Shown here: in pieces, positions 9,980 through 23,059 of the stretch | Position numbering within the stretch: position 1 is the stretch's first letter | Layout: each line of letters opens with the position of its first letter | Assembly (NCBI GenBank): GCA_021234155.1 | Contig: JAJEKV010000005.1 | Coordinates: forward strand, 808,001 to 872,000 | DNA: 64,000 nucleotides | Origin: Isoetes taiwanensis | Taxonomy: Eukaryota > Streptophyta > Lycopodiopsida > Isoetales > Isoetaceae | Direction: 5' to 3' | Made by a program: the position numbers and the translations under genes | Notes under the pieces: generated by a model | Told to the model about the DNA's origin: nothing | Databases searched by the model: none | What the model saw: only the letters and a program-made list of their open reading frames with translations

Positions 9980-10978
9980 TGTAACTAACCTTAGTCGCCA
10001 GACTAGCTTATAGTTGCATGTTCTGAAGTTGGCAAGATTCAAGTTGTGCTGATATGCTCATGGGTGTGTTGGGGCCGACAAATTCCAAATAAAATCTTAG
10101 CTAAGGTAATTTAAAACCTTAATAAATTGAATGGAAAAGTGTGAGCACACTAAAATTCCGGGGAAGGAAGAATCGGGTCGCCAAGGAGGATTCCGCCAGA
10201 GATGCATTACGTGGCATGCCAAGGCACCATCCGCCTCGCATCCTAGGTTGCTGCTGCTTTAGGGCAAAAAGTATTTAAGAGCGTATGAGGAATGATGGAA
10301 GGAGGAAGAACGAGAATCTATGGGTCGACAAATTGGAAGCGTAGCAAGGAGAAAGCAAGAGACCAAAGCTTAACTCGTGGGGATTTGATCTTTGTATTGA
10401 TTTTCTACCGCATTGGGGATCTTTATTTTAGAGCCGAAGTCTCTCAAGCATGACGCCACTTCCCTCAGAAGCCAAACTCAGCTCATAATAAAAATCTGGC
10501 TATGACCCTTTTGTTCTGGTTTCCAAATCCGGCAGACCATTTTGAATTCTACTTTATCAAAATCCAGTTGAACCTAAGCTTGCTTTGACCGGTCAGGAAA
10601 TATTCCTTCGGCTCTGCCTCCACCGCCATGGATAAATTTATAGTGCCGCCTTTCTTCCTCTCGATTCTTATAGAGACCGCCTTTGCACTCTTTAATGTGT
10701 TTTGGGAATGAATCCTTGCCTTGGCGAAGCTTGTAGAGCCACCAGTCAAAAGGGGCCGGCCGCGGCTTTCAACGACCCGGCTTACGCTTATTTTTCTTGA
10801 TTTCTATTAAAGCGGATACCGTGGTCCCAGATCCCTCGCACTATTAAAAAACTTATTTTAAAGTTAAACCTTAACACTTTTAAGTTGATTATTATAAGTT
10901 AAAGTAAAACCCTTAAGTTGTTCGCTAAATTGTACCTCTCTTACCAAACCGCCAGGGCAAATAAACCCCATAAGATCA
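9980..10978 (+). repeat. Element A LTR, copy 3 (plus orientation, about 1.0 kb)
   Basis: This matches 2982-3991 from TGTAAC to TAAGATCA, with many small indels and substitutions. Many of these fall at CAG/CTG words. It is a 3' LTR, since a pol end and purine tract precede it. No target-site duplication is evident between its outer end and the start of copy 1. Confidence 0.82.
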
Positions 10979-12922
10979 AGAGCTTTATGTTTTAAGTAAA
11001 AATGAAGATTATCAAACAATATTTTGTTGTGAAAAGAGTTTCAAAGTTGATGCACGCATTGATGGGCTTTTGGATTATCGAATTAAAAGCACACAATCTC
11101 TTTGGAGATACCATGGTCAAACTGCCAAGATCTCAAGGATCCATTAGAATTTGGTGTTGTCAATTTAATTCATGGGGAATTGCTTGGATCTAATAGTCTA
11201 TTGGCGGTAGCACCGAGCATTTTAGACTTGCACTATGTCTTTGCATGGTTTTGGGAAGTGTCCAAGATGAATCCATGCTTTTCCACATTGAGTTTTTTGA
11301 AGAATAAGCTCTAAATAGGTTTGATGATAATTTGGATGCCACACTAAGGTCGATGCATGTGATTATATAGCTGTATGATTTCATATGAGAGGGTTTTTGA
11401 ACTTTGGAATGATGCTTGTAAGCCGCCAGATCGCTTACTAGAACATACGCTGCGTACTTGAGGAGAACAACACCAATACATCATTCAAGTACAAACAAGC
11501 AAAGAAGAAGACCTTAACCAATTGTTTATTGTGGATGATGAAGATTAGATATATTTATGATTTGTCGTGCTTCATAATACTATTATTACAAGATGTTTCC
11601 ATTTATTTTATATATTAAACAATATTGCAATAAATCCCTTCTTTAAAATATTGTTTTTTTTCACAATAACAAATGGTTATTATTTATATCATTTCTTTGT
11701 CAAAGTTTAGCCAAGTGATAGAAACTTTTGAAGGAAGAAAATATCTTGTTTAGCTAAAAGACAAGAAACTTTAGTTTGTGAAAAACATCTAGTTTAGCCA
11801 AACTTAAGAAAGTTTCACTAATTTCGAGGCATTAGCCAAACCCATTCCCGCCAAACAAAAATATGGGTTTAGTAATTTATTCCCCGTAGGTTATAAGTCT
11901 CTTTAGATCAAGGTAGCTCTGCACTCATAGTGCACCAATGTGCATGCGCAGCATTTGGAGGTTTTTCCCACCCGTACCGTGGCATTCCTCGGCCAAGCAT
12001 AATATGCACAACATATTTTTAACGAGTGGGCCGTTTAGGGTGCAAAGCCGAGGACTTTCACACGACGCCAGACACGAACTGAAAGCACACAAGACCGGGC
12101 TTGTTGGCGCATTGCCCGGGTAACCTATGTAAATGGCCTCGTGAAGGTGTCGAATTGATGGATACATACAGAAGCAAGACATTTTGCAAGTCTTGGTACC
12201 AATGTGGGACTTACTGTGGTGTGGCCTGCACAACCTAAGCCATGGGACGCTTTCCAAATGATGGCGGGGCTGGTAAATGTGGGCTTACAATGGGATGTGC
12301 ACCAACTTGAGAAGGTCACTGTCGCTACATTCTGCTATTAGAGTCGTTTGCAGGGCCATGAAAGATCCCGATATTTTGCGTGCCACCGACTTAGCTTGAC
12401 AACAAGATAGAAATATTGGACGAGGAAAAGGCATCTAAGAACAAAAAAGCTTGCTCCCCACCGAACTAGTCATGGAGGACGCCTCAGACCAAATAGCCCG
12501 GCCGCCGAAGCCCTTGATAGAGCTCTCAGAGAAGGGGAAGACCAAGAGGTAAGAGGTTGGAAGCTGTTCGAATGGACAAACAAGGTAATCTCGCGACCAA
12601 GAAGCCCCTCCTTGTAGGCTTAAGCGATAACTCATCTAATAGCATCTCTCCACCTTCACAACATGACTGGCGTTTGGAAATCAAATTGTATTGTTGAAAT
12701 GAAAATCTATTTGTATTGTGGAAATCAAGTTGGAGTAATGGTACTAGTCCCAGAGATGTAGATATGTATAATATATAAAGATCTATAAAGGTTAGATATA
12801 CAAAGATCTAAGCAGTGTCCCAATGAAAAAAAAAAACAACAGTAAACAAAAAACGCAACCAAATATAACAAACTAATGTAGCTGAGGCCGAACATCTAGC
12901 GGTAGACCTCATCTAGTGTCAT
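10979..12922. other. Unassigned, AT-rich; no recognisable gene
   Basis: Open frames are all below 112 codons and none shows a known motif. 11.5-11.9 kb is strongly AT-rich. 11.93-12.3 kb is more GC-balanced and holds a minus-strand frame with several Cys and His residues, but I cannot assign it. Confidence 0.5.
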
Positions 12923-13183
12923 CTATTTGCATACTTGAAGATGTTCGACAGTAAAATCTTCAACACTCGCTGAACCAACTTCGTACAACATGGCATCCAA
13001 GCGGTCAGGCTTTAGGTCTGTTTCACCAAGGAAGTCGTCTACTAGCACCTCACGCATGCCTTGATTGAACTGGTGTAGCTTTTGGAAATATGGCTTCAGT
13101 TCCTGCCTTCCATCCCAAAGGTTCTTATCCTCCAAAGATCCCGCCAAGCTCATGGAGTCAATTACAATGTTTAAGGCATTCAA
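12923..13183 (-). CDS. Hypothetical ORF, 86 aa
   Basis: Minus-strand frame MNALNIVIDSMSLAGSLEDK, continuing acidic and hydrophilic (REVLVDDFLGETDLKPDRLD). The amino-acid mix is more protein-like than its surroundings, with few Cys or Arg and a regular hydrophobic spacing, so it could be an exon. No family recognised and no neighbouring exon found. Confidence 0.25.
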   Translation of the reverse strand: MNALNIVIDSMSLAGSLEDKNLWDGRQELKPYFQKLHQFNQGMREVLVDDFLGETDLKPDRLDAMLYEVGSASVEDFTVEHLQVCK

Positions 13184-16100
13184 GCTCCGGTGACAAGGAA
13201 GGTTCCTGCTTCCAGAGTTCGAGGGGGTCTAGACTCCTGCATGAAGTCTTGCTACACCGGGCCAAACCCGCCCTCACATGAGAAACATCCATCTCAAGCC
13301 AATCGCTTCAAGAAGGAGTTTAGGTGACAGCCAGGCCCCGCGACGCCTGCGGGATCAATGCACCGTGAGGGGATGAATAACCGAGAGGGGTGGAACTCAG
13401 TCGCTTATGGCCATGGCTATGTTGTCGACAGGGTGCGGGCGACGCTAATCCTTAGCAAGAAGCAAGAATATAAGAGCCGCATCAAAGCTGTCGGGTGCCC
13501 GATGAACTAAAAGGAAGAAAAGCTTAAATCATGGCGTCGTGTGGTTCTCACCATGTCGAGGGTATAGAATACAAAAGCTCTCAGATCTCCATGGACAATA
13601 TCCCACTCACGGGCTGATCTCAATGGTTAGAATAGCGGTGGTACTCGTACCCATTCTGTAGGCATTAACCATCGCAGGCTTGCCAGGATCAATCACGTAT
13701 CTCAAATGCGCGACAAATGGCAGGAAGCCACGTCCATAGTGAAGATGTCAAAGTATCCACAAGCGAATATAAGGATGTCCTTTTGTATCCGACCTTTTTT
13801 TCGACCAAAATACGATCTTTTGTATCTGGCTCAATCAGTCCACATTTCGCTCTACTATCGAAACGCGAGTCCGTTGATCCGCTATTCGGCCGCTAACGGA
13901 AGTTCAGGCCGGACATCACCTAAAGAAAACATTTGTGGCTTCTGTATGTTCCATCTCGATTCTATTACTTACTATTATTGGTTTCCTTGGACCCAGCGAT
14001 GGTGGACTGCCTACCAGTTGCTATTGTTGAAGGGCATCTCTTCGTAGAACTGTGCGCACTGGAATGCAAAGGTGACAATCGCCCTGAGCCATTTCAATCG
14101 CTTTTGCAGGAGGTTGAGCCCATCGCTGTCGCCATTCCAAGAGATATACTGGAGTAACTATGTTCGCAGTACCCATAACGCTTTGAAAGGGTCGAACTCG
14201 GCACCAAAAATTCGGCGAGGACTAGGCCAAGAACTTGTTCGGCTTATCCAAAGTTTACACCGGGCTCACTTACCTAAGTGTGCATGCAAAGGGTTTTCAC
14301 ACTCTGCTCTAAGTGAAAGTAGAGGACAAAGAATATCCGCATCCACCTTGCCGCGATCCATCGACGGTGGGCATCAAACTCGCCCAAAGATGAAGGTGTT
14401 GCTTTAATAGATGTTTTGTTTTTAATCCCTTCTTTGATTCATTGTTTCACGCCACTACTTTTAACTCGACGAGGTTTATGTGCGTATGTAGGTATGAACC
14501 GTGTGCCCACCGGCCTTCCAACCAATCGCTGTGAGGCTTCTCGATGACCAACTCCTGTTTTTCTCTCACGTAAATCCTCTGCGATCCCTTGTAAAATCCC
14601 CTGGGCCATGCCTTAATGTAATGAAAGCTCATGGCTTTTATATGTTGTAGCTATGAATGGCTATCGATTGGATATTCGTCTATATTTGCCGCTATGTTAT
14701 AGTTAATGTTTTGAGTCTAAACTTAATGTTTTGAATTGTTTTAGAATCATCGCTCTAGTGAGCCAATGCTCGTAATCCAGTGTTTGAATGAACTACCTGC
14801 TTGATGAAGTTATTATATTTAAACCTGCTGATTTGTGGTTGACAGGTTCGGATTCTAAATAGCACCACCAAGGTGGTTTACCGTTTTAAATGAAGTGATA
14901 AAAAACAAGAAATTCCACTTTGTGGATGTTTGTGTGTTAAGATGGAAGATGTGTTAGCCCACGTTGCAATGTGTTTTTTGCACTTGTAGTGTAGGTTAAC
15001 ATGTAGTGTGGGTGAAGATCTGACATGGGGCCCTGTAACAGGCAGGGTACAAGGGATAAGGTCGCCACACGTAACATTCTATCTTCTCTTCTTCTCTAAT
15101 AGTCATGTGCCATATTCGGTACCATGTCAATATTACAAAGGCTATACACAATCTACTGCATCAGAACAATTATGTAAGGGTTATGAGTAGCTATCTTCAT
15201 CGCTAGTAAAAACGTAAACATTTTGGATGGGTTTGATCCCCATGGCAGAATCCATATGGGATTGGCCTAGGGTATATCTAGTCCTATCTTCTAGCTCTTC
15301 TATGATCTTAGTATCCTTATCTTATGGGCACATGGATAGACCTTCAAAATTAGCAGGGATGCAATATAAAAATAAAAAAATAAAACCACCATCCAAGACA
15401 GACTTCGCAGCCCACACGCGCGAACCAAGCATAAAGCCGAGAGATGCTACACAGTTCCCTGCGATGATCCAATTCATTGGTTACAAACAAAGCCCTGTGG
15501 AAGACTTGTGCTGCATTTAAAAATGAGTAAAGCTTACGATAAACCATGATGGCATCGTGCCTTGCCTACTTTTCTGCGCCAGGCTCTCACGCCACCGAGC
15601 CGCGAGACGCAGCCCGCAGAAGACCCGTAGAAGGACCGCCCCACCGCAGGGCGCCGCATGGCACACCGGCCATTGATCTAAGCAGTGGTCTCTCGCAGTG
15701 TTCGATGTTCGAAGGTGTCGCGTTCGCAGTTCCCTCTCCTCCCCCGCGATAGCACGATATGCAACTCCATCGCGGGATCATGAATGCATTCACTGGTGAA
15801 GCCGAAGCCAAGAGGGACTACGGGCCGATGTGGCCCGCGAAGACATCCACCTAAACTAAACCAATTGAGTTGCAGAATGCATGGCTCAATAGTCAGGTTA
15901 ACAAGAGGTTCAAACAATAGCAAAGGAGTCTAGTAGAAATTTAAAGCCCCCGGTTAGAATCTCACCGAAAAGTTCGGAAGATTGACGCGACCGCCATGGC
16001 TTGGAAGCTCTGCAAGTTCACAAAGATCGTCAGCATCTCATTCACGCCAAAAATGACGCCGCAATGAAGGATTTGTAGCACTCACCGCGAACGCGGAACT

Positions 16101-17135
16101 TTAGCAAATTTCTAATGTACAAATCTAATGCAACACAAAGATTTATCAAGAATATATAACGTAATCAATAGAAGGAAAGACGGTGGACAACGCCAACCGG
16201 TGGCTATACTCGTGAGATCGACCACTTTCTATCGCCGCCAGTTTTCGCTACCGCTTTGTCGCCGCGGGACTACACCTAATAAGACAAAGACACCGTAAGA
16301 AAACAAAGGGGGTCAGTTTAAGGTTCATGACTTTAAAAACGTAGAGTAGGACGTAGCATTTTGCGTAACACGGGAACGAGAAGGGATCGAGCGAACAACT
16401 GAAATACGTCCATGATACCACATTGCGATAGCAATAGAACCGACATTCCTTGAATGGGGACGCCTCTCCTCACATGTCCTATTTATTCTGTCTCTTCTCC
16501 CATTTTCATTCATCGGTTCTCTTGAGTTGGGTTTCTTCTGCTTCGATACGAAAAGGAGAAACAGATTCCACCGTAGGATTTTGGCGACAATCGACCACTT
16601 TTTTAACCACTCTCTAGAATCACCGGCCTGGACTGAATCCAATACTAGACGGAATCGCTCATATGGTTATGGGTATTTAGCCACGGTCACCGGCTGATAG
16701 CTAGAGCAACCGGTAGCCTTAAATGAAATATAGAAGGATGGCAGGTCTTTATATTTAGTGATTCCGGATGAAGGGGGGAGGATTTCATATTTATTTGCAG
16801 AAATCCCGCCAAGTAGGTTCCGGTCGTGAATGTTCCATCCTACGCCGACATGGGATCTCGCCCTCAATACGCCGCAGTTCGGGTCACTCTAATTATCGAC
16901 ATGGTGATTCCCTGCTAGTTTCTTCTCAGCTTTTGGGTTCTTGTTGTGTTCTCGCCATGTTTTGTCACGCCTATCACGAAATTAAGGCCATGCTATGGGA
17001 CGGTGGGCATCATGTCTGGTATAGCCTAGTCTTTGATAAAATCGAATTAGCCTACCATAATGAAACATACATGAGGAAAGGCCAAGAAGAGGAAACGAAA
17101 GTGAAATAAATAAATGTGAGGCTCCGTAATCTATA
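13184..17135. other. Unassigned stretch between elements A and B
   Basis: Only short frames, none recognisable. A GC-rich interval at 15.55-15.85 kb and a basic minus-strand frame at 16325-16642 stand out weakly. I see no LTR ends, tRNA genes or clear tandem repeats. Confidence 0.45.
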
Positions 17136-18547
17136 TGATGCTCCATCGCATAAGTATCGGAATTCCTCCCATGGCTTAATTGGCTATTTCATGGTAGGGG
17201 TCTCCATCATACCGACCACTTGGGATGGCTGGCGTCCCATGCAGGAACACGAGGTGCCATTCGTCCAACGCCCCTATGGGAATCCCATACGAAGCCGCAT
17301 ATTACAAGTTGGGCATACAACAACATGTTGAAATAATATACCACCATGAAGGGTGGCCCATCTATCATCATCAACCAAAAGACAATACAAGCATAAATAA
17401 TATATATCTTCAAAGATGACAAAGGCATTCACCGTCAGCTCCACAGTCAACCCACGGTCATGACCTCAAGAGATTAACGCATCTAAAGTATAGCATGGCG
17501 CTATCGGCATAGGACAATCCATTTCAAGGTAGTCCACTCCATCCGTCTCCTCCTGCGGCGCATTCTTTGCGATAGGGTTAAACATGCTATGGCGTTGGTT
17601 GCAACCGAGACGCATAATCCCAAGGAATCACCAGGAGACTACTTCCAGGTTGGCATCTCCGTCCGATGAAGCAGTCGAAAAGCCCCTCCCGATCACAATG
17701 GTTCCATGGGTGCTACGATACCCCGCCACACCGTCCGACTTCATCACCAATCTACGCAGTCGCAGGACGCCCATAAAGGCTAAGACATCCTCGCGACCCG
17801 TGAGGTGTCAAACCCATACCCGTGCCTCACATAGTGACCCACTATAAGCCTAACACACCGAGAACCCTAGTAGCCACACGCCGCCAGGCGTTCGCCTCAC
17901 TTCATCAATGACGCTATTTGGTATGAAACCACATCATAACATCCACAACCAAAGCTGAGCTCTCAGGTATAGTTACAATTATTGGGTTTTAAGGGTTCTA
18001 GATAGAAACATCTCTAGTTCTAAGAAGATTTTTTACGTCTCTCCCCTTCCCTTAACACCCAATACAAAGAAAGAAAACACCCTCAAAGAATCCATCATCA
18101 TCATAATAACATATAAAAGAGAATTTAACCATTCCATCTACTCAAAGAAGTGTTAGCGGAAATACAAGTTATCTAGGGACTAACCAGTCTCCTGGCTGAA
18201 TCTATTATCACGTAAGGCCTCCATCCTTCAGGTCTGTTTACAACAATAGGTGGTTGCTCTGGCTCTCCTCTTTGGGGTAAAAGTGGGGGGTAGGACCCCA
18301 ATTTCTCCTCTCAATTTGGCAAGTCCCATTTGGCCAATCAGGTGGCGCTTCCCCATTGGTTTCATTTAGCTAATTATAACCTAATTAGTGTAATTAGGTT
18401 ATTTATCCACTAATATTTTTAGCATAGCTAATAAATCCCTCTTAGGTGAACCCACGTTATCCCTTATTGACCCTTAGAGGTCTAGTTAGATACTAGTGAC
18501 GTGTCATAGTATGCATACGTATACCATATAAATAATTAAACGCCACA
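17136..18547 (-). repeat. Element B 3' LTR (minus orientation)
   Basis: The minus-strand start TGTGGCGTTTAATT at 18547 is preceded by a purine tract and a chromovirus pol. The inner part resembles the LTR of element C: the word order around GTGACCCACTATAAGCCTAA (about 17833) and CTAACACACCGAGAACCC follows the C LTR at 23.73 kb. The outer end near 17136 is an estimate. Confidence 0.6.
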
Positions 18548-18561
18548 AGCATTCTCCCCTT
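18548..18561 (-). other. Polypurine tract of element B
   Basis: Minus strand AAGGGGAGAATGCT next to the LTR start TGTGGCG. It corresponds in position to the tract of element C at 24708-24722. Confidence 0.6.
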
Positions 18562-18949
18562 GATTAATGTTGTCTCAAAGATTAGGGGTTAGTGGACAAT
18601 GCATTTATAAAAGATAACTCTTATTCATTGAAAGTAACACAAGAGTACATATATTTGTCGTAGGACCGAAGTCCCTTAACAAAACATAAGAATTATGATA
18701 ATAATAACTTCAGGGTGCACTCATAAACAACAAAGTTTCAAATACAAGAGATGGCCCCGCATTCATAAGCCTAGATCTTCAAGAGATGTCAAGATGCCCA
18801 CCACCGCTAAGTAGAGTACATCACTATCTAGAAAATAATTTTAGTGTCGTTGAAGGGACCACCTGCTTAAAGTAAAAGAAATATGAATGCAAGAATCCTA
18901 TCATGCCTAAGGCTTGCATATCATCTTGGCGTAAGGAATGGTCATATTC

Positions 18950-19320
18950 CCATTATAGCCGCAGACGAATGCGTCCTATCATGAATGCCTATATGCCCAG
19001 TTCCCAACCTAAGATGAATGTAATTCAACCCCTAAAATGATCCTTGTCGGATCGCTCTCATATGATCCCTGGTGGACCCATAACACAATGCTTACCATCA
19101 GGGTTGGAATCGATCGCATCTTGAATGGTTTGGCCTTGGCATTCTCACATAAAGTTCGGCTTTTCCAAACCTCGGGGCTTGAGAACCCATATGCCTTCAG
19201 GTAAGTGCTCTCCACTTTAACCAAATATTGCAATATTTGAGTTCGGTCTGCTTTATATGCACAATCAAGGAGAGCTTTCAGTACATTCTCCAATTGATCC
19301 TCAGTTGTTCCATAAGTGTT
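18950..19320 (-). pseudogene. Chromodomain end of element B pol
   Basis: A minus-strand frame (94 aa at 19009-19293) contains DRTQILQYLVKVESTYLK, the core of a chromovirus chromodomain. It follows the integrase C-terminal region at 19.3-19.6 kb. The domain would bind modified histone H3 and bias integration to heterochromatin. It is degraded beyond the aromatic cage region, so no binding can be claimed. Confidence 0.65.
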
Positions 19321-20450
19321 GGTGTTCCGGTGAACCTCTTCTCGATTAGCGTTGTGCTTTTGGAGAAGATTCTGGCATATGCAAAACTTTATGGATCCTC
19401 AAATGCGGGGAGATTCAACCTGTAGGTTCGAAAGCACCTATCCTTTCTAAGTATCTCAAAGGTCCCTTTCATCCCGTACAAGTTTACAATTTCCACTTAA
19501 GTTTGGCTTGCTTCACCCAATCTTGAGCCATACCGGAATCACCAACTTGAATTCCGCGGGCGCCCGGATGCCTAGCCCCAAGGCTTCTCGCCGAAGCTCT
19601 ACAGCCTAACAAATATGCTCGAACTTCTTCTATTGCATATTTGTAAGTAATTATTGAGACACTTCCACCTTGGAAACCGGATTATGCCACGGTTCCGAGT
19701 GAGGCATTGATAACCATAATTGATCATGAAAGGAGACATTCTCGAGCACTCATGTCTAGTGTCATATAAGGTGTAAATTCCACCAAATGGATGTAATTTT
19801 CCCATTGTGACTACTTGTTCTAGACATAGTTACATAGCATACCCCATTGGCGCGACAGTACCCGTCATCTCTTGTCCGGTGGATGATAAGTTGTGCCTAT
19901 AGCAAGCTTATTTGAATAGTGTCAAGAAACCTTCCGTAATGCACTAACAAACTTAGGATCCCGATTCGATATGATGGTATGGGGCAATCCCATGGAGGCT
20001 AAACACCTCCTTTGTAAACAACAAAGCAAGATTCACGCAAGCGTTCCGGTGCGACATGGCGTGCAGCTAACTGAAAAGCTGGTTTAATTCACCACCATTA
20101 AGGCATCATCAAAACCCTAACGGCGTGGAAGCCCCACGGCTAAAATCCATGGTAATAACTTCCATTTGTATTAGGGATATTCAAGAGTTGCAATTCTCTA
20201 ATGCATAACTATCAGCCGTTGTCGTGACATATCTGACATTGCTAATATATCTCGCACGTGTTTCTTCATTTCTCAGCCAAAAATACCGGAGCAGGCATCT
20301 TGATAGGTCTTCATAAACTCGCGATGCCCGGGCTATAGGGATCGCTTATATGTATCATGGAGGATGAGCTTGAGAACTCCCGGATGTCTCGAACACATAT
20401 CCTTATCCTTGTAATAAAAGGAGATCACCCCTCTTTTTTATAGTGGCGTA
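19320..20450 (-). pseudogene. Integrase of element B
   Basis: Ty3/gypsy integrase on the minus strand, frameshifted. Readable landmarks from high to low coordinate: a zinc-binding/HHCC-end region with MKKHVRDILA (about 20.25 kb), a YKWKLLPWILAVGLPRR block with the first catalytic Asp position lost or altered (about 20.15 kb), ISNRDPKFVSALRK with the second Asp (about 19.95 kb), TTYHPPDK (about 19.88 kb), and SRMSPFMINYGYQ (about 19.72 kb). The order is right for a minus-strand pol. Confidence 0.8.
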
Positions 20451-20479
20451 AAAGCCTCCCTCTCTTTTATCTGCTCGCT

Positions 20480-21160
20480 TGCTTTTTGATAGACTTTGCC
20501 ATATTCCCCAAATTTCTATCCGCCGGAAGAGCTCGTTGTTCTTGCTACCAAACTCACCGCAGTGTGGATATGGCATTACAATTCGCTCGAAAGGGCCAAT
20601 GATGTCCTGAAAGGCCGAAAAACAACATTATACTTGCCCTTTATAGATTACTTCAAAATCATACTCTTCCAGAACCTTAATCCATCATCACTGCCTTTAA
20701 ATTGAGATGGGGTTATGCGGAAAATATATTGGAGGCTCGTGATTCATATATCCAACCGGAATCATCTCCCCAAGTAAGTAATGCCTCCAATGCTATACTC
20801 CATGACAAAGAAGCAATTCTTGGTCATGGTGGTATCGGCCGCTCAAGACACTCATTTTCCTAGAATCATAGGCATTACCCAACTTTCTGCATTAATACTC
20901 CACCAATAGCTATTCATCGGCATCCCCGGCAACCCACTTATCCTTCGAGGGTCTCCGGCAAGGTGCGAACCCGGCCATTGTCAATGCATCCTTCAATGAC
21001 CGAATTTGGCTTGGACCCTATCCTTCCAATGTGCCATCCAATCCCTAACCTTTTATGTTTGATTAGGTCCGTATAAAGTGCCTTTTAGCAAAGTCTTTCA
21101 CAAAACTTGGCAGAATATCCCGCCATGTACACATTCTATCTAAAAGGACTCGCCCATCAT
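20480..21160 (-). pseudogene. RNase H and end of reverse transcriptase of element B
   Basis: Readable minus-strand pieces are LEEYDFEVIYKG (about 20.65 kb), HWRHYLLGEM (about 20.78 kb) and IAIGGVLMQKVG (about 20.9 kb), all from the RNase H domain. AGYSAKF and LYTDLIKHK (21.07-21.14 kb) come from the end of RT. Homology ends at about 21.16 kb, so the rest of RT, protease and gag are missing. Confidence 0.75.
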
Positions 21161-23059
21161 CGTAGAAAAAAAAGGGGGAATAAACTTTGTTATAATCTAT
21201 GCATATCACGTGAAATACTTGGGCTAAATATCTCAGAGCAATCCACTTCTATTAAGGATTCTTCCCAAAAATAGGGAGGAAAAATGGTCCAAAAGGCAGG
21301 TACCGAAAGCAAAAGGTCAATATGAAAAAGGTTTATTTCTATAGAATGAGGGCTACATACTCACAATGAATCGGCCTCTTTGTCAAGGCCATAGCCGCCA
21401 TAACCTCGATCTTGAATGCCTGTGGACAAGCATGCAAAAACAAAATAGATATGGCCTTCCAACATGACTTCTATATACACATTGCGGGAACCGAAGAAGA
21501 TAAAGACTCCAAAACTTTGCAATTTTAGGGTGTCGCCATGTTACTCTCATTGGCCATAGGAAAGTGCAAAATGAAATTTTTGTTTTCAAGTTCCATTTCT
21601 AAAGTCCTTTCTATCCTGGATGATCCCTCGGATCGCCATTCTATATAAAATATTGTCACTCATCATTTATCATTTTACCTTAAATCATGCATGTTGAGAC
21701 TTCTAAAGCTTTTGCTGAAAACTCTTAAAGGGATAATTGCTTGATCCAATAAAGTTAGGCTCCATGCATTCTTGTTACAATGTCCAAAAATGGCACAATC
21801 CAAAGAAGAAGATAGAAGTTGTAGAGCATATCTCGCCTAGATTTGCAAAGCTCCGTGACTCAAAGCAGCCAACTAGGAGATATCTTGGATACTCTTAGAT
21901 TATACTCGGCTAAAATTGTATGAGAAGAAGACGTAAGAAGAATCAACAAATTGCAGAAAGGCATTGTTACCATGTTATACCTTTGCCTTCAAATGCTTAC
22001 GACAACAATGAACGCCAAGTATCCCATTCAACTCAAGCCATCAAATCAAAAGATTTAGTTAAACCGTAAGAAATAAACATGAAAGAAATCAAAACACTGT
22101 GCAATCTTGAAATAGTCCTCCCAGAAAGAGAAAAGGAAAATAAAAACACGAAAGCACATATCGTGGACCATTTACTTTAGAGAGTCAGCTTTGTAAATTC
22201 ACCGCTCATGTCTCAAGTAGATAGATAGATTCAGAAACAATCGAATTTGGCTTCATAGGCATGGCATTTTGGTTTTCTATTTTTAATTTTGTAGCAAAGA
22301 ACTCGAGATTCCCGAGCTATCATCTATCTAAGTAGAACTAAGGTCAAAAGCTTGAGAATGAAGAACCGATAGTTGGCTAGTGATGATAAGGTTCTCGATA
22401 ATTTGACAAACCATGATCTCGAACATTAGCCTATAGCCTTCGATTGTTAAAGAAGAGCTGAATTGCCCAAATGCCTAAATAAAACAAATGCCTAGATTTT
22501 GAGACCTTATATCTCATGATGAAGTGAAAAGAGAAAACTTTAGAATAATTCCAATTCATTGTGATTCCTCGGCCTTAATCCATTCGTAAGGGCTCCTATT
22601 GTCATCATTTCCTCGGCTCAGACAAATAATTCCAAAACCAAGGAGCCAAAATGTGGATAAGAGGATCTACCCAACCACCTTTCACAAGAAATGCGATACT
22701 TAAGAAAAATCCATTTTTCCAAATTAACTAGCAAAAGTAAAAATTCTGTGGTGCAGGCCATAGCTCCGTAAGATGAGGACTTTTTGCCTTTAACTCCGCG
22801 ACAAAAGAGGCCCATCAAAATAAATTTCGATAGCTCAAGAATCATGGTCGACAAAAGATTCGAGCGAGACGCCTCGAAAGACAGACGCCAAGCCGAAATC
22901 ATCTAACCTCTCGTATCTCTTGAAATACATGGAATTTTGTAAGCCCTAGGATTGAAATTGAATGGGCGAATATATAACACGCCATCTCCATGTCATAAAT
23001 ACCGAGTGGACATGCAACGGATAGGTTAGAATTTCAAGAAAGGTCAGAGGTCTTGGCAG
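21161..23059. other. Unassigned stretch between elements B and C
   Basis: No pol motif can be read on either strand. It begins with an A-rich run (AAAAAAAAGGGGG near 21170). It may be an insertion or deletion scar in element B, or older sequence into which C inserted. Confidence 0.4.
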
